Below are positions 26,577 to 35,955 of a DNA stretch of 64,000 nt, one piece after another. The notes under the pieces are model-generated. The model had not been told where the DNA came from. It saw only the letters and a program-made list of their open reading frames with translations, and did no database searches. Each line of letters starts with the position of its first letter. The first letter of the stretch is position 1. Made by a program: the position numbers and the translations under genes. This DNA is from Paenibacillus artemisiicola (GTDB taxonomy: Bacteria; Bacillota; Bacilli; Paenibacillales; Paenibacillaceae): positions 35,145 through 99,144 of the forward strand of contig NZ_JAGGDJ010000018.1 of the NCBI RefSeq assembly GCF_017652985.1, read 5' to 3'.

Positions 26577-27566
26577 TCAAAACAGCAGCGACAACCATTC
26601 CCGGCGGTCCACCGGACCGAAGTAGACGGTTAAATCCACGTCCTTCAGCGCCTCCGCGACGGCGGCGGCCTCGTACTTGACGCCGGCCAGCTTGTCCGTC
26701 ACGTCGGACACCTCGCCCGTGCCGAAGAAGTCGCCGTAGACCGACGCCTCGGCGATGACGCCGCCTTCCACGAACAGCCGCACGTCGTACGTGCCCGCGG
26801 ACAGCCGTTTCGTCTGGCGCACGTTGAACTTCGGCGAACGGCCGTAGTTCCAGTCCCAGCTGCGGTACCGCTCGTCGGCCAGCTTGCGCACGCCGGCCAG
26901 ATCGGCTTCCGTCAGCTTGTATTCCGGTACGTCGGATTCGCTCCCGAAGATCGACGCCAGGATGAACGCGCGGAATTCCGCCATCGTCATCGGCGTCTTC
27001 AGAAATTCCGCGATGTTGGCGACGCGGCTGCGGACGGACTTGGTCGCCTTGGATTCGAACTTCGCGGGGTTGACGTTCAGCGCCGAGACGATCGCGTCCA
27101 CCTCGGAATCGAACAGCAGCGTGCCGTGGCTGAACATGACGCCTTTGGAGGCGAACTGCGCGTTGCCGGAGATTTTGCGCTCGCCGACCTGCAGGTCGTT
27201 GCGGCCCGACAGCTCCGCGTCGACGCCGAGCTTGCGCAGCGCCTCCACGACCGGCTCCGTGAATTTGCGGAAATTGTGGAACGACTTGCCGTCGTCCTTG
27301 GTGATGAAGCTGAAATTCAGATTGCCGAGATCGTGGTAGACGGCGCCGCCGCCGGAGAGACGGCGGACGACGTGGATGCCGTTCCGTTCGACGTAATCGG
27401 CGTTCACTTCCTCGGCGGTGTTCTGGTTCTTGCCGATGATGATGGACGGCTCATTAATGTAGAAAAGCAAAAAGTCCTGCTCGCCCGCGAGGTTGCGCAG
27501 CGCGTATTCCTCGAGGGCCAGATTCCAGGACGGATCGTGGCGGTCGCCGTTGTCGATGAAGAGCAT
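26577..27566 (-). CDS. lplJ: Lipoate-protein ligase
   Basis: 329 residues from ATG 27566 (MLFIDNGDRHDPSWNLALEE), after GGAGG; the frame upstream to 27635 lacks a start signal. It carries the RRLSGGGAVYHD motif of the BPL/LplA catalytic domain, GRNDLQVGERKISGNAQ and the lysine in HGTLLFD context, plus a C-terminal accessory domain (about 245-329). The enzyme adenylates lipoic acid and joins it to the lysine of E2 and GcvH proteins. Length fits LplJ of Bacillus. Cytoplasmic. Confidence 0.9.
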   Translation of the reverse strand: MLFIDNGDRHDPSWNLALEEYALRNLAGEQDFLLFYINEPSIIIGKNQNTAEEVNADYVERNGIHVVRRLSGGGAVYHDLGNLNFSFITKDDGKSFHNFRKFTEPVVEALRKLGVDAELSGRNDLQVGERKISGNAQFASKGVMFSHGTLLFDSEVDAIVSALNVNPAKFESKATKSVRSRVANIAEFLKTPMTMAEFRAFILASIFGSESDVPEYKLTEADLAGVRKLADERYRSWDWNYGRSPKFNVRQTKRLSAGTYDVRLFVEGGVIAEASVYGDFFGTGEVSDVTDKLAGVKYEAAAVAEALKDVDLTVYFGPVDRREWLSLLF

Positions 27567-27728
27567 GGTCGTTCCTCCAATGGGGTCCGGGTAGGTTGCG
27601 GCTTGGGATGCGTCGTATGAATCGGCCGGGCGCAAACGATGCGAGATGCGCCGCCCGCGAGCGGCCGGCGTCCGCTTTTGCGGCTGCGGACAAGCTTCAC
27701 GCTTCTATTATACCGCCGCGAAGCAAAC

Positions 27729-27762
27729 AGGAACAGCCCGGCGGGGCCGCCGGGCTGTTCCT
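27729..27762. terminator. Strong hairpin after the Dabb gene
   Basis: A near-perfect G+C hairpin with arms 27729-27743 and 27748-27762. The minus-strand tail is CTGTTTGCTT, so it is a moderate terminator for the leftward Dabb gene. Confidence 0.6.
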
Positions 27763-27809
27763 GCGAAGCGTCAATTTTTAGTAAAGCCGCCGAATCCGGA
27801 TCGCTCCGT

Positions 27810-28112
27810 TCACTGAATCGGATAATCCACGACGACGACGTTGTCGAGCACGCCGCCGAGCCCCTGCACGAAATCCTGGTGCACGGGATGCGGGCCGTAG
27901 GCGCGAAGCGCTTCCAGGCTCTCGAACGTGACGCGCAGGCCGAGGGAATAGCCGCGGATATTGTCCGTCTCCTCCGTGGCGTTCAAGCCGGCCGAGAGGT
28001 CGACGATGCCGGGAATCCGGCCTTTGAACGCGAGCAGCTTGGCCAGCAGCTCCGATTCGCGTTCCGGGGTGATCGCGGCGTTGAATTTGAAGATGACGAT
28101 ATGCTCGTACAT
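27810..28112 (-). CDS. Dabb-family (stress-responsive alpha/beta barrel) protein
   Basis: 100 residues, ATG 28112, GAGGAG upstream. It begins MYEHIVIFKF and contains GRIPGIVDLSAGLNA and HPVHQDFVQ, the typical layout of Dabb ferredoxin-like dimers. Some members act as small cyclases or oxygenases, most have no known role. Single gene between the ligase and the dioxygenase, all on the minus strand. Confidence 0.88.
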   Translation of the reverse strand: MYEHIVIFKFNAAITPERESELLAKLLAFKGRIPGIVDLSAGLNATEETDNIRGYSLGLRVTFESLEALRAYGPHPVHQDFVQGLGGVLDNVVVVDYPIQ

Positions 28113-28172
28113 GGGCAGGGCACGCTCCTCTACTGGAATCGGCCGCGCGGGCCGTCTACGAAGAGCATTATA

Positions 28173-28982
28173 TCATCCCATCGCCATTTTGCCGACGGCC
28201 GAAGCGTCCGCGTCCTCGAACGCCTTCGGATCGTTGACCCACGGCGTGACCCCGAGCAGCATTTTGCGCATGTTCGTTGCCGCCGCGGCCTTCAGCGCCT
28301 CGGACGGCTCGTAGCCCGGCCACGCGCGCAGGCAGGACTGGGCGTAGTTGTAGATGAGCGAGCGCCGGGTGACGTCCGAGACGTTGCTGAGCGCCGAATG
28401 ATACGTGTACGCGTTGAAGATGACGGCGGTGCCGGCCTTGACGTTCATCCGGGCGTGGCCGGGCATGTCCTCGGGCTTCTCCGCCGCCGGCAGCTCGTCG
28501 TTGCGCATCCGGTTGCTGCCCGGCAGGAACGCGAGGCAGCCGCCGTCGTACGGCACGTCGGAGAGAAAATAGAACACCTTCACCATGAACGGCACCGGCT
28601 TCTCGTTCATGACGATCTGCGTGGAGGAATCGCGGTGCCACGACGTATGCGCCAGCTTGCCCGGCGGCTTCAGCATCGCCTCGTTGTCGATCATGACGAA
28701 GGAATCGCCGAGCAGATCCCGCAGGATCCGCATCATGCGCGGATGCTCCATCAGCTCCACGAACGGCTCGCCGTGCTCGATAATGCCGCAAATCTGCCGC
28801 ACGTAGTTCAACGCGCCCGTCGCCGGATTTTCGGCGCCCGAGGCTTCGAACCGCGCGAACGCCGCGTCGACCTTGGCGTTGTACGCGTCCGTCTCCTCGC
28901 GGCCCAAGAAATTCTCCACGACCAGATACCCGTCTCGTTCCCACATCGATTGCTGTTCTTCGGTCAATCCGTGCAAAGTCAT
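28173..28982 (-). CDS. Phytanoyl-CoA dioxygenase (PhyH) family protein
   Basis: 269 residues from ATG 28982 (MTLHGLTEEQ), with GGGAGG about eleven bases upstream; the much longer open frame on this strand is read-through. The iron site is HRDSS (His and Asp in TSWHRDSSTQ) and a distal His in YHSALSNVS, with the 2-oxoglutarate-binding Arg in TRRSLIYNY. These are the His-X-Asp...His facial triad of Fe(II)/2-oxoglutarate oxygenases. Substrate unknown; relatives hydroxylate acyl-CoAs, ectoine or natural products. It is divergent from nothing and has the AraC regulator upstream on the same strand. Confidence 0.88.
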   Translation of the reverse strand: MTLHGLTEEQQSMWERDGYLVVENFLGREETDAYNAKVDAAFARFEASGAENPATGALNYVRQICGIIEHGEPFVELMEHPRMMRILRDLLGDSFVMIDNEAMLKPPGKLAHTSWHRDSSTQIVMNEKPVPFMVKVFYFLSDVPYDGGCLAFLPGSNRMRNDELPAAEKPEDMPGHARMNVKAGTAVIFNAYTYHSALSNVSDVTRRSLIYNYAQSCLRAWPGYEPSEALKAAAATNMRKMLLGVTPWVNDPKAFEDADASAVGKMAMG

Positions 28983-29113
28983 CGTCCATGCCCTCCCGTA
29001 GCGGAATGCTTGATTTGATTCCAGTGTACGACGAAGACGAGGGCAAGAAAAGAAACGCGATTGCCGAATACCCACCATAAATTGCGGTCTTTGCGGAAGG
29101 CGGAAAACGGCGC

Positions 29114-29962
29114 TCAGAAGCGCCGCAGGCTCTTGCGGAAATCCCGGGGCGACGCCTTCTCGATCCGCAGGAAGGCGTGCAGGAACGCGTTGTAGCTGGC
29201 GAAGCCGCTCCGCTGGCCCGTTTCGCCGACGGACAGCGAGGTGTTGGCGAGGAGGCGCTTCGCGTGACGGACCCGCTTCAGCAGCACGTATTCCTTCGGC
29301 GTCACGCCGTACTGCTTCTTGAACTGGCGGATGAAATGATACAGGCTGAGCGCCGCGACGGACGCCAGCTCCGCGACGTCCTCCACGTCCAGATAATGCG
29401 CGTCGATATGGGCTTTGGCCCGCTTCAGCGCTTCGGGCTCCGCGCCGTGGCCGGCTTGCGGCGACGCGCCGAGCTCCTGCTTCAGGCGGCAGACTTCGAG
29501 CAGCAGCTCGTAGAGGCGGACGGACTGGGCCAGCTCGGACGCGGCGTCGTCCGCCATCGCGCCGATCAGCTCCGCGAGCAGGCGCTGCGCGGGGTTCGCG
29601 CGCGGCAGCGCCTGCAGGACGACGCACGACGCGCCGCCGAACAGCTTCGGCCAGTAATGCTCCATGTCCGCGCCGTCGAACACGAGATAATCCATCTCGA
29701 ACGGATCTTGGTCCTCCGTGCGATAGGCATGCGGCAGGCGCATGTCGTGCAGGACGCAGTCGCCTTCGACGACGTCGATCCACCGGTTGGCGTGCTTGAA
29801 CGCGCCTTGGCCTTTCGTGACGAGCATGATTTCGTAGGCGGGGTAATAGTCCCGCGTATAGAGGAACGCACCCTTCGGCGCGTCGCAGCCGCCGATCAGG
29901 CCGTAGAGCAGCCGGCTCCGGGCGAACTCGCCGGGCGTGTTGACATGTTGGAAGGTTTCCAT
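29114..29962 (-). CDS. AraC-family regulator with N-terminal cupin
   Basis: 282 residues, ATG 29962 about nine bases after AAAGGA. Residues 20-110 look like the cupin sensor of AraC proteins (GAFLYTRDYYPAYEIMLVTKG, then VEGDCVLHDMRLPHAY). The C-terminal 100 residues hold two helix-turn-helix units, VEDVAELASVAALSLYHFIR and SVGETGQRSGFASYNAFLH. A sugar or other small ligand probably binds the cupin. The dioxygenase gene lies 131 bp downstream on the same strand and is the natural target candidate. Confidence 0.9.
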   Translation of the reverse strand: METFQHVNTPGEFARSRLLYGLIGGCDAPKGAFLYTRDYYPAYEIMLVTKGQGAFKHANRWIDVVEGDCVLHDMRLPHAYRTEDQDPFEMDYLVFDGADMEHYWPKLFGGASCVVLQALPRANPAQRLLAELIGAMADDAASELAQSVRLYELLLEVCRLKQELGASPQAGHGAEPEALKRAKAHIDAHYLDVEDVAELASVAALSLYHFIRQFKKQYGVTPKEYVLLKRVRHAKRLLANTSLSVGETGQRSGFASYNAFLHAFLRIEKASPRDFRKSLRRF

Positions 29963-30090
29963 CGGAACGGTTCCTTTCGCTGGCTTGCTTGTCTCTCTCC
30001 AGTATAGTATAGCGCGTCCGCGGCGTGGGCCGAACGATGGATTTCAAGGGGAACCGGAGGGGGATTTTTGCGGATTTCCCCGTATAGGAA

Positions 30091-30119
30091 TAGGCATTGA
30101 GGACATTTAACGGTATAAT
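30091..30119 (+). promoter_or_regulatory. Probable promoter of ppaC
   Basis: Perfect TATAAT at 30114-30119 with TAGGCA at 30091-30096, 17 bp apart; the -35 box matches TTGACA at four of six places. Confidence 0.55.
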
Positions 30120-30161
30120 ACCCGATAGGAAGCCCAAAATATCTGTATAAGGAGTATTCAC

Positions 30162-31091
30162 ATGGCTAAAACATTGATTTTCGGACACAAAAACCCGGAT
30201 ACGGACACGATCTGCTCGGCTATCGCCTACGCGGACCTCAAGACGAAGCTCGGCCAGGACGTGGAAGCGGTTCGCCTCGGCGACGTGAACGGCGAGACGC
30301 AGTTCGCGCTGGACAAGTTCCAAGCGGCCGCGCCGCGTCTGGTCGAGACCGTCGCGAACGAAGCGGAAACCGTCATTCTGGTTGACCATAACGAACGCCA
30401 GCAAAGCGCGAGCGACATCGAGAAGGTGCGCGTCGTCGAAGTCATCGACCACCACCGCATCGCGAACTTCGAGACGGCCCACCCGCTGTACTACCGCTGC
30501 GAGCCGGTCGGCTGCACGGCGACGATCCTGAACAAGCTGTACAAAGAAAACGGCATCGCGATCGAGCCGAACGTCGCGGGCCTGATGCTTTCCGCCATCG
30601 TATCCGATTCCCTGCTGTTCAAATCGCCGACCTGCACGCCGGAAGACGTGGCGGCGGCGCGCGAGCTGGCGGCCATCGCGGGCGTGGACGCGGACGTGTA
30701 CGGCCTCGACATGCTGAAGGCCGGCGCGGACCTGAGCCAGAAGACGATCGCGCAGCTGATCTCCCTCGACGCCAAGGAATTCTCCATGGGCGGCAGCAAG
30801 GTCGAGATCGCGCAAGTGAACGCGGTCGACGTGAACGACGTGCTCTCGCGCCAAGCGGAAGTGGAAGCGGCGCTGAACCAAATCATCGCGGACAAAGGCC
30901 TCGACTTGTTCGTGTTCGTCGTGACGGACATCCTGAACAACGATTCCGTCGCCCTGGCGCTCGGCAGCAAGGCAAGCGCGGTCGAAGCGGCGTACGGCGT
31001 GAAGCTGGACGCCAACAAAGCGGTGCTGAAAGGCGTCGTCTCCCGTAAATCGCAAATCGTTCCGGTGCTGACCGAAACGCTTAGCAAATAA
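30162..31091 (+). CDS. ppaC: Manganese-dependent inorganic pyrophosphatase (family II)
   Basis: 309 residues, ATG 30162 after AAGGAG. The DHH-family signatures are complete: [12 protein letters not shown] at residues 8-19, [11 protein letters not shown] (the DHH triad), and SRKSQIVP near the C-terminus, which is the SRKxxVVP substrate-binding motif. It hydrolyses pyrophosphate from biosynthesis to phosphate in the cytoplasm, and the length matches Bacillus PpaC. Single-gene unit with its own promoter and terminator. Confidence 0.97.
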   Translation: MAKTLIFGHKNPDTDTICSAIAYADLKTKLGQDVEAVRLGDVNGETQFALDKFQAAAPRLVETVANEAETVILVDHNERQQSASDIEKVRVVEVIDHHRIANFETAHPLYYRCEPVGCTATILNKLYKENGIAIEPNVAGLMLSAIVSDSLLFKSPTCTPEDVAAARELAAIAGVDADVYGLDMLKAGADLSQKTIAQLISLDAKEFSMGGSKVEIAQVNAVDVNDVLSRQAEVEAALNQIIADKGLDLFVFVVTDILNNDSVALALGSKASAVEAAYGVKLDANKAVLKGVVSRKSQIVPVLTETLSK

Positions 31092-31116
31092 GCCGATACG
31101 CCCCGCGTATCCCAAG

Positions 31117-31151
31117 GCGCCCCGCACGGCCGACGGCCTGCGGGGCGCTTT
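31117..31151 (+). terminator. Intrinsic terminator of ppaC
   Basis: Perfect 10-bp stem, 31117-31126 with 31139-31148, plus an inner GGCC pair, followed by CTTTGTCG; the T tract is short. Confidence 0.7.
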
Positions 31152-31226
31152 GTCGTTTTCGGGCGTATCGGGCGTATCGGGCGTCGGGCGTTACCGGGAC
31201 GGACGAATCTGGCCGCCGGGGCAAAC

Positions 31227-31318
31227 AGCCTCCGGTGCCAGGCGCTCGGAAGCGCAAACACCCGGGGCCGCCCGGTCAACGCGAGGTTGACCATGGCGAG
31301 CCTCCGGGTGTCTGGCGC
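31227..31318. repeat. Nested inverted repeat flanked by a direct repeat
   Basis: Outer arms ACACCCGG (31258-31265) and CCGGGTGT (31304-31311) enclose the hairpin GGTCAAC-N5-GTTGACC (31274-31292). An 18-nt GCCTCCGG...GGCGC word occurs just left (31228) and at the right arm (31300). It lies after the aldo/keto reductase gene on the minus strand without a T tract, so it is not a typical terminator. Confidence 0.5.
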
Positions 31319-31347
31319 GTGCCGCGGCTTCGGGCCGCGCCGCCGCG

Positions 31348-32328
31348 TTAAGGCAGGTTCCGTCCCAGCGCGGCCGTATACAGCCGGTACCAGTCCTCGC
31401 GGTCGAGGCGCAGCGTCGCCGCGTCCTTGCAGGCGCGGATCCGCTCGGGATTGACCGTGCCGATGACCGGCTGGATGCCGGCCGGGTGCGTCATGAGCCA
31501 CGCGAGCACGACGGCTTCCGCCGTCGTGTCCAGCCGCTCGGCCAGCTCGGCGACGAGCTTCGCGGTCGCGGCGACGGATTCGCTCTGCCCTTCGAGCGAA
31601 CGGCCGGAGTAAATGCCCTGCGCGAGCGGTCCCCACGATTGCAGCTGGATGTTCTCGAGCCGCATGTACTCCATCGAGCCTTCCGGGAACACGTTGTCGC
31701 GCGCCGTCTCTTGGTTGACGCTGATGGCGGTGTCGAGGAAGCCGTGCTTGCGCAGGCTCATCTCCAGCTGGTTGACGATGAACGGTTCGCCGCTGTACGC
31801 GGCCAGCAGGCGAATCTGGCCTTGGCTCATGTTGGAGACGCCGAAATGGCGCACCTTGCCCGACGCCTTCAGCCGCTGGATCGCGCGCGCCGTTTCTTCG
31901 GGATCGACGAGCGGATCCGGACGGTGCAGCAGCAGGATGTCCAGGTACTCCGTGCCCAGCCGTTCCAGGATGCCGTCGACGCTGCGCACGATATGCCCTT
32001 CCGTAAAGTCGAACCGGTGCGGACCTTCCTCGTCCGCGAAGCGGATGCCGCATTTGGATTGCAGGATGATCTCGCCGCGCAGCGACGGGCGTTCCTTCAG
32101 CACCTGGCCGAAGACGCGCTCCGCCTTGCCGGCGGCGTAAATGTCCGCGTGGTCGAACATGTTGATGCCGATCTCGAGCGCGGCGTCGAGCGCCTCGCGG
32201 CCTTGCCGGTAATGCTCGGCGGTAATCGCCGATCGGGCGTTCCAGTCGCCGCCGAGGCGCATGCAGCCGAGCACGAGCTGGCTGGCGGGAATGCCGCGGG
32301 TTTGCAGCGGAATCGGTTTCGTCGTCAT
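31348..32328 (-). CDS. Aldo/keto reductase (YdhF-like)
   Basis: 326 residues, ATG 32328 after GGAGG. TIM-barrel AKR with the catalytic Asp and Tyr in NMFDHADIYAAGKAE, the Lys in ILQSKCGIRF, and RHFGVSNMSQGQI. The NADPH-binding end has IQPVIGTVNPERI. It reduces carbonyl groups of sugars, aldehydes or ketones in the cytoplasm; substrate unknown. It stands alone on the minus strand. Confidence 0.92.
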   Translation of the reverse strand: MTTKPIPLQTRGIPASQLVLGCMRLGGDWNARSAITAEHYRQGREALDAALEIGINMFDHADIYAAGKAERVFGQVLKERPSLRGEIILQSKCGIRFADEEGPHRFDFTEGHIVRSVDGILERLGTEYLDILLLHRPDPLVDPEETARAIQRLKASGKVRHFGVSNMSQGQIRLLAAYSGEPFIVNQLEMSLRKHGFLDTAISVNQETARDNVFPEGSMEYMRLENIQLQSWGPLAQGIYSGRSLEGQSESVAATAKLVAELAERLDTTAEAVVLAWLMTHPAGIQPVIGTVNPERIRACKDAATLRLDREDWYRLYTAALGRNLP

Positions 32329-32598
32329 AGGGTCCTCCGTTGTGGTATCTTGGATTCAACAGCTCTTGCCCATTATGCTGCAGGGCGCGGCGAATGAAAA
32401 GTACTGAAAATAGGGTTATGTAATGAGCCGCGGTATACCTACTGAGGCCGAGTATAGCGCACCGCGGCCGTCCCTCCGCGGGCATTCGCCGCCGCAAAGC
32501 CGGTAGAAGCGCGCCTCGCGGCGATAAGAATAGCCATAGGCAGGCGGCCGTCGTTTCTGCTATCGTAACCGTACGGGGCAAAAGGAGAGACTGGGGAC

Positions 32599-34440
32599 AT
32601 GGCACGCTTCCTGACCAATCCGCTGACGCGGATGAACGTCAAGCAACAGATCATTTTGCTCTTCATCGTCATGGTCAGCCCGATTCTGCTCCTGCAGTGG
32701 TACGGCAGCTCGAAGGCGGAGCAGATCCTGAAGAACCACGTGACGAACGCGTACGCGGAGCTGAACAAGCAGAACATCGCGCTCTTGAACCGGGACATCG
32801 ACACGGTCACGAAGATCACGACGACGATCATTCAGAACCCGCTCACGCAGCAGCTCATTCCGAGCGACAAGGATACCGTCTTCGAACGGGTGCAGGAATA
32901 CGCCAAGCTCGACAAGCTGATCGCGGGCTATTCCATCGCGGTGAACGGCGGGGAGGCGGTCTACTACAGCCTCTACGTCTACGATCCGCGCAACTACTAT
33001 TCGTTCGCGCCGAAGCAGCCGATGACCCAGACCGGCGTCTATTTCTTCCAGGACCGCGACAAGCCGGCCTGGTTCGACGAGGCGGTGGCCAAGAAGGGCG
33101 AGGGGTATATGAAGCTGATCTGCACGAACGTCGGCTTCTCCGCGCAGACGACGCTGGCATACATCCGCGCCGTGTCGAACATCAGCGACTACGGCGTCAT
33201 CGGCGTGCTGGTGGCCGCGAAGATGGATAAGAAAATCCAGGAGTCCCTGCAGAGCGTCTCGCTCCCGGACGGACAGATTTACTTCACGGACAGCGCGAAC
33301 CGGGTGCTTGCCGCGACCGCCTCGGGCGCCATCGGCTCGGCGCTGCGGCTGCCGCCGGAGGCCGCGGCGCTGAAGGCCGGCAAGGACGGCATGATCAACC
33401 TCATCACCCCGGCATTCATCTACGTCATCAACGACAACCGGCTGCTGCAGCAGAAGCTGGTGTACAAAATCCCGGTCGACTCGCTGCTGCAGCAGCAAAA
33501 CGAGCTGAAGCGCGTCATCCAGCTCATCTCGGTCGTCTATGTCCTGTTCGGCATCATCGTCATGCTGTATTTTTGGCAGTCGCTCATGAATCCGCTTACG
33601 CGGCTCGCCCATTTCGTGCGCGGCTTCGAGCCGGGGCGGCGCGTGCCGGAGACGCCGGGCAAAGGACGCAAGGACGAGGTCGGCCAGCTGATCTCGGCCT
33701 TGTACGACATGGCGCGGCGGCTGAACGTGCTGATCCATTACAAATACCAGAGCGAGATCAAGGAGAAGGAAGCGCAGCTGCAGCTGCTCTATCAGCAGAT
33801 CAACCCGCATCTGCTCTACAACACGCTCGAGAGCATCTATTGGAAGAGTTCGCTCGAAGGCAACTCGGAATCGGCCGAGATGATCAAGGAGCTGTCGAAG
33901 CTGATGAAGATCAGCCTGAGCCGCGGCCGCGAGCTGATCGCGCTGGCGGAGGAGACGGAGCATGCCCGGGCATACGTCAGCCTGCAGACGATGCGGTACG
34001 AGTACGGGTTCGCCGTCGTCTGGCAGGTGCCGGAGGAGCTGCACGACAACCTCATTCCGAAAATCACGCTGCAGCCGCTCATCGAGAACGCCATCATCCA
34101 CGGCGTGCGCCGCATGGGCGAGGACGGGGAGATCCGCATCGCGGCGCGGCTCGCGGACGGCGAGAGCGTCGAGATCCGCGTCGAGGACAATGGCTACAAG
34201 AAGGTCGATTTCGACGCCCTCCACCGGCTGCTGAACGAAGAGAAGGGCGACCCGTCCATCGGCTACGGCATCCGGAACCTGCACCAGCGGATCCGGCTGC
34301 ATTTCGGCCCGCGCTACGGCATCCGCTACGAGAAGCGCGAGGAAGGGGGCACGGCCGCCATCATCCTCCTGCCGCGGACGGTCCGGGAGCCCGCGCGTGG
34401 AGGGACGGTAAAGGAAGATATATGCCATGGCAGGGAGTGA
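32599..34440 (+). CDS. YesM-type sensor histidine kinase (second system)
   Basis: 613 residues, ATG 32599 after AAAAGGAGAG. Membrane helix 1 at about 17-37, an extracellular region to about 290, helix 2 at about 305-325, HAMP. The histidine box is NPHLLYNTLE at residue 402 (Leu in place of the common Phe), and the ATPase part has LQPLIENAIIHGV, VEDNGYKK and GIRNLHQRI. The G in the usual DNG-x-G N box is followed by Tyr-Lys-Lys, which is less usual. Its partner is the regulator at 34599, with a 158-bp gap that holds a family B repeat. No transporter is adjacent, so its target lies elsewhere or is the phosphotransferase downstream. Confidence 0.9.
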   Translation: MARFLTNPLTRMNVKQQIILLFIVMVSPILLLQWYGSSKAEQILKNHVTNAYAELNKQNIALLNRDIDTVTKITTTIIQNPLTQQLIPSDKDTVFERVQEYAKLDKLIAGYSIAVNGGEAVYYSLYVYDPRNYYSFAPKQPMTQTGVYFFQDRDKPAWFDEAVAKKGEGYMKLICTNVGFSAQTTLAYIRAVSNISDYGVIGVLVAAKMDKKIQESLQSVSLPDGQIYFTDSANRVLAATASGAIGSALRLPPEAAALKAGKDGMINLITPAFIYVINDNRLLQQKLVYKIPVDSLLQQQNELKRVIQLISVVYVLFGIIVMLYFWQSLMNPLTRLAHFVRGFEPGRRVPETPGKGRKDEVGQLISALYDMARRLNVLIHYKYQSEIKEKEAQLQLLYQQINPHLLYNTLESIYWKSSLEGNSESAEMIKELSKLMKISLSRGRELIALAEETEHARAYVSLQTMRYEYGFAVVWQVPEELHDNLIPKITLQPLIENAIIHGVRRMGEDGEIRIAARLADGESVEIRVEDNGYKKVDFDALHRLLNEEKGDPSIGYGIRNLHQRIRLHFGPRYGIRYEKREEGGTAAIILLPRTVREPARGGTVKEDICHGRE

Positions 34441-34480
34441 CCGGAGAGTCGGATTGGAGTCGGAACAGCGTTAGCGGTCG

Positions 34481-34577
34481 CCTTTGTAGTCGAATGATTA
34501 CATTGTAACCTAGTTCCAAATCGTTCGACTACAACAGCGAGTGTAGACCCAATTCGACCGCAGGCCACGTTTCCGCC
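34481..34577. repeat. Dispersed repeat family B, copy 1
   Basis: TTGTAGTCGAATGAT pairs with ATCGTTCGACTACAA 25 bases later (14 of 15 matches), followed by CAGCGAGTGTAGACCC and GCAGGCCACGTTTCCGCC. The second copy is at 54936-55041. Both end 20-40 bp before a start codon inside an operon. Confidence 0.7.
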
Positions 34578-34598
34578 ATGCCCAAGGGGGCATTCACC

Positions 34599-35897
34599 AT
34601 GTACAACGTGCTGGTCGTCGACGACGAACCGCTCATCTGCAAAGGGCTGTGCAGCCTGCTCGCCTCGTCCGGGCTCGCGATCTCGCAGCTGTTCACGGCG
34701 CATAACTGCTACGAGGCGATGGACTACCTGCGCATGGAGGACATCGACCTGCTGATCACGGACATCCAGATGGGCGAGATGAGCGGCATCCAGCTCATGC
34801 ACCAGGCCAAGATGATCAAGCCGTGGCTGCCGGCGATCGTCATCTCCGCGCACGAGACGTTCCAGTACGCCCAGCTCGCCATCCGGCTCGGCGCGAAGGA
34901 CTACCTGATCAAGCCGCTGAACGGCGAGCAGTTCCTGGATGCGGTCCGCAACGTGCTGCTCGGCGTCAACAAGGCGGTGCCGCCGCAGGACGAGACGCTC
35001 GCCGGCTTCCGCGAGCAATTCCGGCTCGAGCAGCCGACGCCGGAGCGGACCGCGCTGTTGCACCGGCTGCTGGCGGAGCCCGCGTCCGCCGCCGAGACGG
35101 CCGAGCGGCTGCAAGCGCGCTTCGGCACGGAGCTGTCCGGGCCGTACTATGCCGTCTTCCGCGTGCGGCTGGGCGCCGCGTCCGAGCTGCTGCAGTACGC
35201 CGCGCTGAACGTCGCCATGGAGCTGCTCGACCGGGAATGGCGGCCGGTTGCGTTCTACGACGGGGACGACGCGGTGGCGGTCATCGTCCAATGGAGCGAC
35301 GCGCGGTACGAGGAGAACGGCACGAACAAGATCGACCAGCTCGACATGCTCGGCCGTAGCCTGCACGCGAACATCGCGAAGTACTTGCGCGTCCCGTGCG
35401 TCGTCGGCATCAGCCAGATTCTGCGCGGCGCGGCGTTCCTCGGCGAGCTCGGCGCGCAGGCAGCCAAGGCGGTCCGGTGGAACGAGGAGCACCGGGAGCT
35501 CGGCGTGTTCTACTACGGCGACTTCAGCTGGGCCCGCTATGCGCAAGGACAGGAACCGTCCGAAGAAGAGATGGCCGCGCGCAACAACCTGATCGTGGCG
35601 AAGGCCAAGGCGTACATCGACGAGCATTACGCGCAGAAGGGGCTGACGCTGCACGAGGTGGCGCAGAAGAACCACGTCAGCCCGAATTACCTCAGCTACC
35701 TGTTCAAGAAGAACACGGGGCATAACTTGTGGGAGTACGTCATCAAACTGCGGATGGAGGAGAGCCGCCGCCTGATTCTCCACACCGACCTGCGCCGGTA
35801 CGAGATCGCGGAGCGCGTCGGCTATGAATCGCCGGAGCATTTCAGCAAAATCTTCAAAAAAGTGTACGGCGTCAGCCCGACGGAACTAAAGAAGTGA
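34599..35897 (+). CDS. Two-component response regulator, AraC-type output (second system)
   Basis: 432 residues from ATG 34599 (MYNVLVVDDEP), eight bases after AAGGGGG; the frame allows an ATG at 34578 that would lie in the binding site. Receiver 1-120 with the phospho-acceptor in LLITDIQMG and KDYLIKPLN. The middle region (130-310) is shorter than in the first system. The C-terminal AraC pair is LHEVAQKNHVSPNYLSYLFK and RYEIAERVGYESPEHFSKIFK. It is preceded by its kinase. Confidence 0.92.
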   Translation: MYNVLVVDDEPLICKGLCSLLASSGLAISQLFTAHNCYEAMDYLRMEDIDLLITDIQMGEMSGIQLMHQAKMIKPWLPAIVISAHETFQYAQLAIRLGAKDYLIKPLNGEQFLDAVRNVLLGVNKAVPPQDETLAGFREQFRLEQPTPERTALLHRLLAEPASAAETAERLQARFGTELSGPYYAVFRVRLGAASELLQYAALNVAMELLDREWRPVAFYDGDDAVAVIVQWSDARYEENGTNKIDQLDMLGRSLHANIAKYLRVPCVVGISQILRGAAFLGELGAQAAKAVRWNEEHRELGVFYYGDFSWARYAQGQEPSEEEMAARNNLIVAKAKAYIDEHYAQKGLTLHEVAQKNHVSPNYLSYLFKKNTGHNLWEYVIKLRMEESRRLILHTDLRRYEIAERVGYESPEHFSKIFKKVYGVSPTELKK

Positions 35898-35955
35898 AGG
35901 AGAAGTAACCACAAGAGCCGCTGCCGACGGCAGCCGCGAGAAGGAGGAATTCCCA

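Noticed and set aside
28173..31127. Very long minus-strand open frame of 984 codons
   Set aside because: Only its last 270 codons (PhyH-like protein from 28982) have start signals and family motifs; the rest runs antisense to ppaC and across the AraC gene and is a G+C-driven shadow.
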